41,599 nt of DNA from Caulobacteraceae bacterium (GTDB lineage: Bacteria; Pseudomonadota; Alphaproteobacteria; Caulobacterales; Caulobacteraceae), in contig CANGCO010000013.1 in NCBI GenBank assembly GCA_947452365.1, positions 1 through 41,599 on the forward strand, read 5' to 3'. The notes beneath the pieces were generated by a model. That model saw only the letters and a program-made list of their open reading frames with translations, ran no database searches and was not told the origin of the DNA. Numbering within the stretch: the first letter of the stretch is position 1; each line of letters starts with the position of its first letter. Below are positions 7,480 through 15,524 of this stretch, piece after piece. The translations under genes were made by a program, and so were the position numbers.

Positions 7480-9217
7480 CGGGATAGGGGCCCTTGCCGC
7501 CATTGGCGATAAATTGGTCAATCTGGGCCTCCAGCACCGGCAAGGGCACAGAGCCGAGCGCTAGGACCGTGTCGTGAAAGGCGCGGATATTGAACCTAGG
7601 CCCTAGGGCAGCCTCGGCCTTAGCCCGGCTATTTTCAATGCGCATGGCCCCTAGATAATAGGCAAGGGCCTGGCCGGGCCAGCTGATATAGCGGTCAATC
7701 TCGGTCTGGACCTCGCGGTCGGATAGGGCGGTGTGGTCGTGTAGATAGGCTATGGCCTCAGCCCGGCTCCAGCCCTTGGCATGGATACCCGTATCGACCA
7801 CGAGGCGCACAGCACGCCACATCTGATAGCTGAGCATGCCAAACCGGTCATAGGCTGTGGGGTACAGGCCCATCTCTACCCCCAGCTTTTCGCAATAGAG
7901 CGCCCAGCCCTCGCCATAGGCCGAGATATAGACCTGACGCCTAAAGGCCGGTTGGTCCTTGTTTTCCAAGGCTAGCGGCACCTGAAAGGCGTGGCCCGGC
8001 GCCGATTCGTGCAAGGTTAAGGCGGTCAGGGCATAGAGCGGCCGCGATGGCAGGTCATAAGTGTTGAGCAGATAGACGCCATTGCCGCCGCGCCCGGCCG
8101 TATAAAACGGCGCTATCTCGTCGGGCACGGGCACTATGGTAAAACGCGAACGCGGCAGGCGGCCAAACCATTGGCCCGCCTTGCCGTCAAATTGCTTGGC
8201 AATCCAGGCCGCTCGATCGAGCAGGTCCTGAGGGGTCTTGGCATAGAATTTCGGGTCGCTTCGGAGATAGGCCAAAAAGGCTGGCATATCGCCCTTAAAG
8301 CCGGTTTCTAGCATGGCGGCCCGCATGGCCAGGCGGATCTTGGCCACCTCACCCAGCCCAATGGCATGAATCTGGTCCGGCGTGAGGTCAAGCGTGGTGT
8401 ATTCGGCAATCTTGGCCTGGTAATAGGCGCGGCCATCGGGCAGGTCTTGGGCGGCCAAGGCCGCACGCGCGTTTGGAATATAGTCTTCGCGCAAAAACCT
8501 CAGCAGCCGGATATGGGCTGGGATGACCTGATTGGTAATCACGCTTATGGCCTCGGCGCGCAGGCTGGCCTGCTCGCCTGCGGGCACCCAATCGGGCATT
8601 TGGGCAAACGGCTTGTAAAACACGGTGTCTTGCGCCGACCTTGCCTGAGCCATTACAGCCACGCCCTGATCGCGCCCAACAAGGGTCACGCGCGGCGGCG
8701 TAAAGCCTCTAGCCAGACCGGCGCGCATATTATCCTCAGCCTGAGCAAAATAGGTGGGTAGGGCCCGCATCTGAGCAATGAAGCTGTGATAATCGCTAAG
8801 GGTCTTGAAGGGTTGGCGCGCCGTATAGGTCAGATCGCTCCAAAACGCGCTGTCGGAATTGAACGGGGCCTCATAGTCCTTAAAGCGCTGACTATTGGCC
8901 AGGGTGACAATCTGGTTGCGATAGACCCCGTAATCGATCCTAGCTTTTGGCGATAATTGGCCTGACTTGATCGCATCCAATGCCTTTAGCGTCTGCTCCC
9001 AATAGGCAAGGCGCGCTGACTGGCTAGCGGCATCAATGGCGGGCAGACGATCGGCAATTGCGCCATTGTCCGGATCGGTCAGGCCCTGCTGGGTGCGCCA
9101 GTCCCATTCGCGGCTATAGATCGCCTGAAAAGCCTGATCAGCGTCCGGTGCCGCCAAGGCTGGCATGGACAAAAAACTGATGATCCAAACCAAGAGAACT
9201 GAGCGAATCTTGTTCAT
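7469..9217 (-). CDS. Exported DUF885 family protein (metallopeptidase-like)
   Basis: 582 residues with a signal peptide (MNKIRSVLLVWIISFLSMPALA), so probably periplasmic. It is a DUF885 protein, related in fold to thermolysin/M32-like zinc peptidases. The key motif is HESAPGH (residues 403-409), the HExxPGH zinc site, followed about 30 residues later by YGEGWALYCEKLG, whose Glu can be the third ligand. Other family landmarks are PSRPLYALTALTLHE, MLSYQMWRAVRLVVDTGIH and a late SWPGQALAYYLG. Family members are presumed peptidases, but substrates are mostly unknown. The ATG at 9217 follows GGAGG by six bases. This rules out the longer reading from a TTG at 9229. It precedes and overlaps the glycerate-kinase-like gene. 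Confidence 0.9.
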   Translation of the reverse strand: MNKIRSVLLVWIISFLSMPALAAPDADQAFQAIYSREWDWRTQQGLTDPDNGAIADRLPAIDAASQSARLAYWEQTLKALDAIKSGQLSPKARIDYGVYRNQIVTLANSQRFKDYEAPFNSDSAFWSDLTYTARQPFKTLSDYHSFIAQMRALPTYFAQAEDNMRAGLARGFTPPRVTLVGRDQGVAVMAQARSAQDTVFYKPFAQMPDWVPAGEQASLRAEAISVITNQVIPAHIRLLRFLREDYIPNARAALAAQDLPDGRAYYQAKIAEYTTLDLTPDQIHAIGLGEVAKIRLAMRAAMLETGFKGDMPAFLAYLRSDPKFYAKTPQDLLDRAAWIAKQFDGKAGQWFGRLPRSRFTIVPVPDEIAPFYTAGRGGNGVYLLNTYDLPSRPLYALTALTLHESAPGHAFQVPLALENKDQPAFRRQVYISAYGEGWALYCEKLGVEMGLYPTAYDRFGMLSYQMWRAVRLVVDTGIHAKGWSRAEAIAYLHDHTALSDREVQTEIDRYISWPGQALAYYLGAMRIENSRAKAEAALGPRFNIRAFHDTVLALGSVPLPVLEAQIDQFIANGGKGPYPDEE

Positions 9218-9259
9218 GACAACCTCCAAGACCAGCTGCGATCATGGCAAGGCACGTTC

Positions 9260-9505
9260 CTATTCGTCAAATGGCGGTGGCAATTGGCCAGACTTGAACA
9301 GGATGGTTGGGTTTTCGTCATAATCACCCATTTCGGTATCGGCCGAGACCGAATAGGCCACAACGCCCAGCCGGATGCCGGACAGACGCTGGGCCTTGCG
9401 CAGGGCCTCGGCCGCATCCTTGCAGCCAATGGTTTGCTCGGCCTTTAGGTTTTTCCCGCGCCCAGCAATATAGGCCTGGACCAGATGCACAGTTTCGCGG
9501 GCCAT
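9260..9505 (-). CDS. Small conserved hypothetical protein, 81 residues
   Basis: 81 residues from the ATG at 9505, starting MARETVHLVQAYIAGRG and carrying GVVAYSVSADTEMGDYDE in its second half. It has no signal peptide, membrane segment or cysteine pair other than one Cys in the middle (IGCKDAAEAL). I recall similar short proteins in other alphaproteobacteria, always without known function. It begins 10 bases after the stop of the 37-residue gene upstream and ends about 40 bases before the DUF885 gene, so it is probably part of a minus-strand operon. A longer reading to 9562 would run over the end of the 37-residue gene and is not preferred. Confidence 0.72.
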   Translation of the reverse strand: MARETVHLVQAYIAGRGKNLKAEQTIGCKDAAEALRKAQRLSGIRLGVVAYSVSADTEMGDYDENPTILFKSGQLPPPFDE

Positions 9506-9515
9506 ATAGATGCGC

Positions 9516-9629
9516 CTATTTCTTTTTAGGAGGTGGGGTGAGGAAGGATGGCGGCGCGGCAACCGTTTTTGGCTTTTCGGCCTTGGGTTTGCGCACTTCC
9601 TTATTGGATTTTTTTTGACCCTTGGCCAT
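9516..9629 (-). CDS. 37-residue lysine/proline-rich small protein
   Basis: Minus-strand reading frame from the ATG at 9629 to a TAG at 9516. The product begins MAKGQKKSNKEVRKPK, has a middle AEKPKTVAAPP and ends TPPPKKK. It has about 13 lysines and arginines and 8 prolines in 37 residues, so it must be soluble, strongly basic and disordered. The upstream bases contain TAGGA at a good distance for a ribosome binding site. I recall small basic proteins with a similar MAKGQ.xSN.E start in other alphaproteobacteria, none with a known role. RNA or acidic-surface binding is a guess from charge only. It is followed after 10 bases by the 81-residue gene. Confidence 0.65.
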   Translation of the reverse strand: MAKGQKKSNKEVRKPKAEKPKTVAAPPSFLTPPPKKK

Positions 9630-9723
9630 GACCGTGTCCTAGGAAAAATGCTTGAGGGGACGGGTCAAGGGCTCCGGGCTGGAGACCATTGGCAGCCCTT
9701 CGCAGCGATGGGCCAGATCGAGC

Positions 9724-9741
9724 GGCGCAGTTTTCTGCGCC
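9724..9741. other. Perfect hairpin between DCC gene and small protein gene
   Basis: GGCGCAG-TTTT-CTGCGCC is a perfect 7-base-pair inverted repeat with a 4-base loop. It lies in the 162-base gap between the end of the DCC gene (9792) and the start of the 37-residue gene (9629). No T-run follows on either strand, so it is not a standard intrinsic terminator. It could slow or attenuate transcription or mark an RNA processing site. The role is unproven. Confidence 0.4.
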
Positions 9742-9791
9742 TTGGTCATAACCTATCACAATTTGGCGAACCGAGGCCTAAAATCGCGAGG

Positions 9792-10157
9792 CTACCGCTC
9801 TAGGCGCCGGACGAGGTGTTGAAGCCGGGGCCGAACCTTCAAGAATAATCGATAGGCGCATTCCAGCAGCCAAAGCACGGGCGGTATGCGGGCCAATTGC
9901 CCCAATAGGCTCAAAGCGGGCAAGGCGCGCCACATGGCGGCAAAGGCCGCCGCCCCCGACAAGATCGGCCCGCCCGCGTCTTGCGCGTGAAGCCGTGCCA
10001 ATAGGGTTTGGCGATCAATCGGGCAGACGCTGTCTGTATTGCCAATATCAATAAAGGCAATTGCGCCGCCCTGATCCAGCCGCCGCATCAGGGCGATTTC
10101 GCGAAGGCATAAGGGACAGGCGCCGTCATACCAGACGGTCAGGCGAGCGGTTTTCAT
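9792..10157 (-). CDS. DCC family thiol-disulfide oxidoreductase-like protein (DUF393)
   Basis: 121 residues. It starts with the DUF393 hallmark YDGACPLCLREI, a CxxC-containing loop after the first strand, from which the DCC family takes its name (Asp-x-x-Cys). The remaining family features are IAFIDIGNTD, then GPILSGAAAFAAMWRALP and the hydrophobic end of the domain (LWLLECAYRLFLKVR). Most DCC proteins are predicted thioredoxin-fold oxidoreductases of unknown partner. No signal peptide is present, so it probably acts in the cytoplasm. Its ATG at 10157 has GAGG only two bases upstream, an unusually tight spacing. The gene is divergent from the acylase gene, with about 185 bases between. Confidence 0.85.
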   Translation of the reverse strand: MKTARLTVWYDGACPLCLREIALMRRLDQGGAIAFIDIGNTDSVCPIDRQTLLARLHAQDAGGPILSGAAAFAAMWRALPALSLLGQLARIPPVLWLLECAYRLFLKVRPRLQHLVRRLER

Positions 10158-10342
10158 AACCTCTAAATAGGCCAGATCCTGGTTGTGAACAGGCCTTGTT
10201 GTCCGCTTGACGCTGCTATTTGGCCCCCAGCGTCCAAAATCTGCGCCTCGATGTAGTTTGGCGCGTCATAAGCCTTATTGGACTGTACATTTGCCAGATG
10301 AAATGCCTCATTCGCGCATGGATACTTTGCATATCGGGGGGA

Positions 10343-12532
10343 ATGACTGTGCGGATATTGGGTCTGGGACTGACCATAGGGCTGGCGCTGAGTATTGGTC
10401 TCAGTGCGCCTAGTCGGGCGGCGGATGATCTCGCACGGCAAAAGGCCCAGGCGGCAAGGGTCTCTATCATTCGCGACGATTGGGGCATTGCCCATATTCA
10501 TGGCCCCACCGATGCCGATGCCGTATTTGGTCTGGCCTATGCCCAGGCTGAGGATGATTTCAACCGGGTTGAGACCAATTTCATCAATGCCCAGGGCCGG
10601 ATGGCCGAGGTTCAGGGCGAGTCCGCGATCTGGCAGGATCTGCGCATGAAACTGTTCATCGATCCGGTGGAGTTGAAAGCCGATTATGCCGCCAGCCCCA
10701 CCTGGCTCAAGGCCCTGATGAAGGCCTGGGCCGACGGCCTGAACTATTATCTGGCCACGCACCCCGCAGTCAGGCCGCGCCTGATCAGCCATTTCGAGCC
10801 CTGGATGGCCTTGAGCTTTTCGGAAGGCAGTATTGGCGGCGATATTGAATCGGTGTCCCTGACCGAGCTTGAAAGCTTTTATGGCCAGCACCCGGTCAGC
10901 CTGGCCGAGCTCGATCTACCCGGTCAGTTTCACGAGCCCACCGGCTCGAACGGCTTTGCGCTTGCCCCATCGATCACTGCCAATCATCACGCCATGCTGC
11001 TGATTAATCCGCACACCTCGTTCTTTTTCCGTTCCGAGGTCCAGGTCAGCAGTGATCAAGGCCTGAATGTCTATGGCGCTGTGACCTGGGGGCAGTTCTT
11101 TGTCTATCAGGGCTTTAATGAAAAGGCCGGCTGGATGCACACCTCCAGCGGCGCGGATGTGATTGATGAATTTGCCGAGACCGTATCGGAAAAGGATCAC
11201 CGCCTAGTCTATCGCTATGGTCATCAGGACCGCCCGGTGCAAACCAGCATCATTACCGTGCCCTATCGCGCGGCCGATGGGTCCATAACCTCGCGCGCCT
11301 TTACGGTCTATCGCACCCATCATGGCCCAATTGTGCGCCAAGCGGATGGCAAATGGATTAGTGTGTCCTTGATGAACACGCCGCTGGCGGCCTTGAAACA
11401 GTCCTTCTTGCGCACCAAGGCCACTGATTATGCCAGCTTTGTTAAGGTGGCGGGGCTTAAGGCCAATTCGTCCAATAATACGATTTTTGCCGATGCCAAG
11501 GGCGAGATTGCCTATCTGCATCCGCAATTCATCCCAAGGCGCAATGACAGGTTTGATTATACCAAGCCGGTGGATGGGTCTGATCCGGCTACGGATTGGC
11601 AAGGTGTGCATGGCCTGAACGAGACGCCGCGCCTGCTTAATCCCTCCAATGGCTGGCTGTTTAACACTAATAACTGGCCCTATTCGGCAGCGGGCGATCA
11701 AAGCCCAAAGCTCAAGGATTTCCCGCGTTATATGGACACTTATGGCGAAAATCCGCGCGGCCTTCATGCCATGCGGGTCCTGTCGGCGCGCAAGGATTTT
11801 ACCCTCCAGACCCTGATTGATGCGGCCTTTGACCCGTATTTGCCAGCCTTTGCCAGCCTGATCCCAAGCCTGACGGCGTCCTATGATCGTCTGGCAGTAA
11901 CCGATCCGCTCAAGGCGCGTTTGGCCGAACAGATCGCGGTCTTGCGCGGCTGGGACCTGCGCTGGTCTGCCCAGTCCGTGCCGACCGCGGTGGCGGTGTT
12001 TTGGGGCGAGGCCTTGTGGAACCTGGTTGGCGCCGATGCCGAGAGCGAGGACATGTCGGTCTATGACTATATGGCGACCAAGGCGACGGACGCGCAAAAA
12101 CTAACGGCCTTGGCCCAGGCCAGTGATCGTTTGGTGCGCGATTTTGGCTCATGGCGCACGCCGTGGGGCGAGATCAACCGCTTCCAGCGTCTAACGGGCG
12201 ATATTGTTCATCCGTTTACGGATGGTGGGCCCAGTATTCCAGTGGCCTTTACCTCGGCTCAGTGGGGCTCATTGGCTTCATTTGGGGCCAAGCCGCGCAA
12301 TGGCTCAAAGCGCTATTATGGCACAAATGGCAATAGCTTTGTCGCAGTGGTGGAGTTTGGCGACCGGGTGCGGGCCCGCGCCGTGACGGCGGGCGGCGAA
12401 AGCGGCGACCCGGCCTCGCCGCACTTCAAGGATCAGGCCCTGCGCTATAGCACTGGCGATCTGCGTGAGGTCTATTTCTATCCCGACCAATTGGTGGGCC
12501 ATACCGAGCGGGCCTATCATCCGGGCCAATAG
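10343..12532 (+). CDS. Exported penicillin acylase family (S45) Ntn hydrolase
   Basis: 729 residues from the ATG at 10343, which follows a GGGGGG run; upstream codons in frame encode no signal peptide, whereas this start gives one (MTVRILGLGLTIGLALSIGL, cut near SRA). The family layout is clear: VSIIRDDWGIAHIHG and AYAQAEDDF in the alpha chain. Then TGSNGFALAPS follows, where Ser202 should be the nucleophile that becomes the first residue of the beta chain after self-cleavage. NPHTSFF, HHGPIV and SNNTIFADAKGEIAYLHPQ belong to the beta chain. Members cleave amides such as acyl-homoserine lactones, penicillins or cephalosporins. The substrate here cannot be decided from sequence, so quorum-signal degradation is only one option. 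The enzyme should be periplasmic. An inverted repeat follows the stop. Confidence 0.92.
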   Translation: MTVRILGLGLTIGLALSIGLSAPSRAADDLARQKAQAARVSIIRDDWGIAHIHGPTDADAVFGLAYAQAEDDFNRVETNFINAQGRMAEVQGESAIWQDLRMKLFIDPVELKADYAASPTWLKALMKAWADGLNYYLATHPAVRPRLISHFEPWMALSFSEGSIGGDIESVSLTELESFYGQHPVSLAELDLPGQFHEPTGSNGFALAPSITANHHAMLLINPHTSFFFRSEVQVSSDQGLNVYGAVTWGQFFVYQGFNEKAGWMHTSSGADVIDEFAETVSEKDHRLVYRYGHQDRPVQTSIITVPYRAADGSITSRAFTVYRTHHGPIVRQADGKWISVSLMNTPLAALKQSFLRTKATDYASFVKVAGLKANSSNNTIFADAKGEIAYLHPQFIPRRNDRFDYTKPVDGSDPATDWQGVHGLNETPRLLNPSNGWLFNTNNWPYSAAGDQSPKLKDFPRYMDTYGENPRGLHAMRVLSARKDFTLQTLIDAAFDPYLPAFASLIPSLTASYDRLAVTDPLKARLAEQIAVLRGWDLRWSAQSVPTAVAVFWGEALWNLVGADAESEDMSVYDYMATKATDAQKLTALAQASDRLVRDFGSWRTPWGEINRFQRLTGDIVHPFTDGGPSIPVAFTSAQWGSLASFGAKPRNGSKRYYGTNGNSFVAVVEFGDRVRARAVTAGGESGDPASPHFKDQALRYSTGDLREVYFYPDQLVGHTERAYHPGQ

Positions 12533-12540
12533 GGCAAAAG

Positions 12541-12574
12541 GTCTGGCCAAAGGCTTATAGTCATGCGGCCAGAC
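12541..12574. other. Inverted repeat after the acylase gene
   Basis: GTCTGGCC (12541-12548) and GGCCAGAC (12567-12574) are perfect 8-base inverted arms around an 18-base loop, starting 9 bases after the acylase stop codon. The bases after it (TTGTCC) are not a proper T-run, so termination is plausible but weak. It may separate the acylase message from the transporter message. Confidence 0.4.
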
Positions 12575-12632
12575 TTGTCCTAACCTCATCTCTAGAGCCG
12601 CTGAAGTGGCCGTGTGAGTTAGGGCAGGAAGC

Positions 12633-12665
12633 ATGATGATCTGGAATATCGGGGCCGGCGCATGA
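12633..12665 (+). other. Possible 10-codon leader peptide overlapping the transporter start
   Basis: ATG at 12633 opens a tiny frame encoding MMIWNIGAGA and stopping at TGA 12663-12665. The stop overlaps the ATG of the transporter gene (12662-12664) as ATGA. A GGCAGGAAG sequence sits just upstream and would serve as its ribosome binding site, better than the GGGG in front of the transporter. The arrangement would let ribosomes restart directly on the transporter. It may be chance; only the geometry supports it. Confidence 0.3.
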
Positions 12666-14092
12666 GCCAGGCCCTGCCGCTGCGGCCCAAGGTTGGCCTG
12701 TCAACCAAGCTGTTTTATGGCCTCGGCTCTGTGGCCTATGGGGTTAAGGACAATGGGTTTAGTGCCTTCTTGCTCCTCTTCTATAATCAGGTTCTGGGCC
12801 TGCCCGCGCCCTGGGTCGGGGCGGCGATTGGCATAGCCCTGGTGGTCGATTCTGTGCTCGACCCCGTCATTGGCCAGATTTCCGACAATTGGCGCTCAGG
12901 CTGGGGCCGGCGTCATCCGTTTATGTATTTCGCCGCCGTGCCTGCCGCCCTAGCCTTCTATTTTCTCTGGCGTCCGCCAACCGGCCTGTCGCACGGCCAA
13001 TTGTTTGCCTATCTGCTGGTCGCCGCCGTCGTGGTGCGTAGCCTGATCACGCTTTATGAAATTCCCTCCACGGCGCTTGGTCCAGAACTGAGCGAAAACT
13101 ATGATCAGCGCACGTCCCTATTTGGCTTTCGGTTCTTTTTTGGCTGGTGGGGCGGTCTGACCATGACGGTGCTAGCGCTGGGGTTCTTGCTGCGCCCTGA
13201 TGCGACCCATCCCGTGGGACAACTCAATCCAGTCGGTTATGCCGCTTATGGCTCTGTATCGGCGGTAATCATGATTGGGGCCATCCTGATCTCGGCGGCC
13301 GGAACGCATAAATTCATCCCGCATCTGAAGGTGCCCGTTACCACCGCGCGGTTTGATTTGAAGGTCTGGCTGGCTGCGGTGCGGGTCATCCTTTCTAACC
13401 CGTCTTTTCGCGCGATTATGGCATCGGCCTTGTTTAGTTCCATGGCTGGGGGGCTTGGTCTGGCGCTAAATTCCTATTTCGTGACCTATTTTTGGCAACT
13501 GAGTAGTGCCAGCTATGCGGTCCTATTGGGCGCCGCCTATTTAGCGGCCCTGTGCGCCCTCTTGATTAGCCCGGTCCTGTCCAAGCGGTTTGGTAAAAAG
13601 CCGGTGACCATAGGGCTCTATATGCTCAGCGCCCTAATCCTACCCTTGCCGTTTTTGCTGCGGCTATTGGGCTTTTTTCCGATCAATGGCTCGGCCCTAT
13701 TGGTGCCCATCTTATTTGCCAATTCGGCTTTGGCCTTAAGCTTCACCATTACGGCCAGCATTATGGGCACATCTATGATTGCCGATATTGCCGAGGATAT
13801 CGAGGTCAAGACCGGCAATCGTTCCGAGGGCCTTTTGTTTTCCGCTGCCAGCGTGGTCAATAAGTCGGTCACAGGGATTGGCATATTTGCCTCCGGCGTG
13901 ATCCTGAGCCTGGTGCATTTTCCAGAAGGTGCAAAGCCTGGCGAGGTGCCGCAGACGATTCTCAATCATCTGGTCATGAGCTATGTGGGGGTCGCGGCGC
14001 TTATTCATGGCGCGGCGCTCTTATGCCTTTTGGGCTATGACATTAGCCGCAAACGCCATGAGGATAATCTGGCTGAGCTAGCCCAGCGTTAG
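12662..14092 (+). CDS. GPH-type (MelB-like) MFS sugar/cation symporter
   Basis: 476 residues with about 12 membrane helices. The N-terminus (KLFYGLGSVAYGVKDNGFSAFLLLFYNQVLGL) and DPVIGQISDNWRSGWGRRHPFM, with a basic loop after helix 2-3, are those of the glycoside-pentoside-hexuronide family. The Asp residues in the VVDSVLDPVIGQISD stretch are where MelB-type carriers bind the coupling ion. The middle shows ALGPELSENYDQRTSLFGFRF and the second half MIADIAEDIEVKTGNRSEGLLFSA, also typical. It should bring a sugar or related solute into the cell with H+ or Na+; the substrate is unknown. A short upstream leader frame overlaps its ATG. It lies between the acylase and the acyl-CoA dehydrogenase. 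Confidence 0.9.
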   Translation: MSQALPLRPKVGLSTKLFYGLGSVAYGVKDNGFSAFLLLFYNQVLGLPAPWVGAAIGIALVVDSVLDPVIGQISDNWRSGWGRRHPFMYFAAVPAALAFYFLWRPPTGLSHGQLFAYLLVAAVVVRSLITLYEIPSTALGPELSENYDQRTSLFGFRFFFGWWGGLTMTVLALGFLLRPDATHPVGQLNPVGYAAYGSVSAVIMIGAILISAAGTHKFIPHLKVPVTTARFDLKVWLAAVRVILSNPSFRAIMASALFSSMAGGLGLALNSYFVTYFWQLSSASYAVLLGAAYLAALCALLISPVLSKRFGKKPVTIGLYMLSALILPLPFLLRLLGFFPINGSALLVPILFANSALALSFTITASIMGTSMIADIAEDIEVKTGNRSEGLLFSAASVVNKSVTGIGIFASGVILSLVHFPEGAKPGEVPQTILNHLVMSYVGVAALIHGAALLCLLGYDISRKRHEDNLAELAQR

Positions 14093-14211
14093 GCCTTGGG
14101 TGCCGGTTCTGGCTTTACCTGAGTGGCGGCAAGAGGCAGGTTGTTGTCAGAAGCATATGCCGCACAGTCCACATTTAAGGATGGGCTGGCGCGTCTGCCA
14201 GGAGGATTGCC

Positions 14212-15447
14212 ATGTCGATTGATTTTGAGATTCCAGCCGAGGCCAAGGCGATCCGCGCCAAGGTGCGCCAATTTGTGCATGACGAATGCGTGCCCGCTGA
14301 ACAGGCCTTGGCTGATGGCGGCGACTTCAAGACGATCTTGGCGGGCCTTCGAGCCAAGGCCCGCTCGCAAGGCCTTTGGTGCCCGTTTATTCCGGTCGAA
14401 TATGGCGGCATGGGCCTTGGCCCGCTGGCCAATGCCCTGGTGCAGATGGAATTGGGCGAAAGCCATCTCGGTGCACTGTCGATGAATAGCCAGGGGCCGG
14501 ACGATGCCACCATGCTGACCTTGCTGGCGCATGGTACAGAGTATCAGAAAGAAAAATACCTCAAGCCGCTGCTGAATGGCGAAAAGCGGGTTTGTTATTC
14601 CATGACGGAAAAGGCCGCCGGGGCCGATGCGACGGGCATGCAGACCCGCGCGGTCAAGGACGGCAATGAAAACTATGTGCTGAACGGCGAAAAATGGTTT
14701 TCCTCGGCGGCCAGTGCCGCCGATCTAGCCGTGGTCATGGCCATGACTGATCCCGATGCACCCCGCCACCAGCGCTATTCGACCTTTATCGTTGAGTTGC
14801 CCAATCCTGGATACATCATTAAGCGCGACATCGAGACCATGGCCGCTGAGGGGCCGTTTACCAAGGTCATGGGCGGTGGTCATTCCGAGATCGAGATCAA
14901 GGACTTGGTCATCCCAGCGGAAAACCTGCTCGGCGGTGAGGGCAATGGCTTTAATATGGGTCAGCACCGTCTGGCCTATGGGCGGCTAAGGCATGGCATG
15001 CACAATGTCGCCATGGCCCAGCGCGCGCTTGATTTGGCCACGGCCCATGTCACCCAGCGCTCGACCTTTGGCCAGGTCTTGTCCGATCGCCAAGGCGTCC
15101 AGTGGATGTTAGCCGACTGTGCCAGTGAGCTTTATATGGCCCGGCTCATGCTGCTGCATATTGCCTATAAGGCCGAAAAGGGCATGGACCTGCGCCAGGA
15201 AAACTCCATCGCTAAGGTGTTCCTGGCCCATATGGTGCACAAGGTGGTCGATACGGCGATCCAGCTGCACGGGGCGCTGGGCTATAGCCATGATACGCCC
15301 CTAGCGAGTTGGTATACCCATATCCGCTCCCAGCGCCTAGTCGATGGACCAGACGAGGTGCATCGCTGGACCGTCGGGCGCAATGTCATCAAGGCCTATC
15401 AGCAATTTGGCACCACGGCCTCGGCGGCGGGCGGCGACCTGATCTAG
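14212..15447 (+). CDS. Acyl-CoA dehydrogenase, ACAD10/11-like
   Basis: 411 residues with the three-part acyl-CoA dehydrogenase fold. N-terminal helices run to about residue 130. The middle beta domain has CYSMTEKAAGADATGMQT and NGEKWFSSAA, which bind FAD and the acyl-CoA. The C-terminal helices have QLHGALGYSHDTPLASWYTHIR. The catalytic base region reads DGPDEVHRWTVGR, with the Glu at about residue 382. This DGPDEVH form is that of the ACAD10/ACAD11-like branch, which in vertebrates handles long branched or 4-hydroxy acyl chains. It oxidises an acyl-CoA to the enoyl-CoA in the cytoplasm, passing electrons to ETF. The exact chain is unknown. A strong GGAGG lies six bases before the ATG at 14212. 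No linked aminoglycoside-kinase-like domain is adjacent. Confidence 0.92.
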   Translation: MSIDFEIPAEAKAIRAKVRQFVHDECVPAEQALADGGDFKTILAGLRAKARSQGLWCPFIPVEYGGMGLGPLANALVQMELGESHLGALSMNSQGPDDATMLTLLAHGTEYQKEKYLKPLLNGEKRVCYSMTEKAAGADATGMQTRAVKDGNENYVLNGEKWFSSAASAADLAVVMAMTDPDAPRHQRYSTFIVELPNPGYIIKRDIETMAAEGPFTKVMGGGHSEIEIKDLVIPAENLLGGEGNGFNMGQHRLAYGRLRHGMHNVAMAQRALDLATAHVTQRSTFGQVLSDRQGVQWMLADCASELYMARLMLLHIAYKAEKGMDLRQENSIAKVFLAHMVHKVVDTAIQLHGALGYSHDTPLASWYTHIRSQRLVDGPDEVHRWTVGRNVIKAYQQFGTTASAAGGDLI

Positions 15448-15489
15448 TTTAAGCTCGGGGGTCGATGACGGATGGGCCAATCTAGTATA

Positions 15490-15512
15490 GTCTGGAGACG
15501 AGTTTCTCAGAC
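15490..15512. other. Hairpin in the pgsA leader
   Basis: GTCTGGAGA and TCTCAGAC, about six bases apart, pair with one bulged base. The hairpin ends just before the AAGG ribosome binding site and ATG of pgsA. It could affect translation start or terminate the message coming from the acyl-CoA dehydrogenase. No T-run follows. Confidence 0.35.
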
Positions 15513-15524
15513 CAAGGTATCGCC

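Noticed and set aside
11204-12097. Minus-strand open frame of 297 codons opposite the acylase
   Set aside because: Antisense shadow of the acylase gene; no recognisable domain and no ribosome binding site. The same holds for long frames opposite ggt (1055-1855) and receptor 2 (39665-40516).
10343-12532. Quorum-quenching acyl-homoserine lactone acylase
   Set aside because: The Ntn family is clear, but no sequence feature seen here fixes the substrate, so the specific activity is not claimed.
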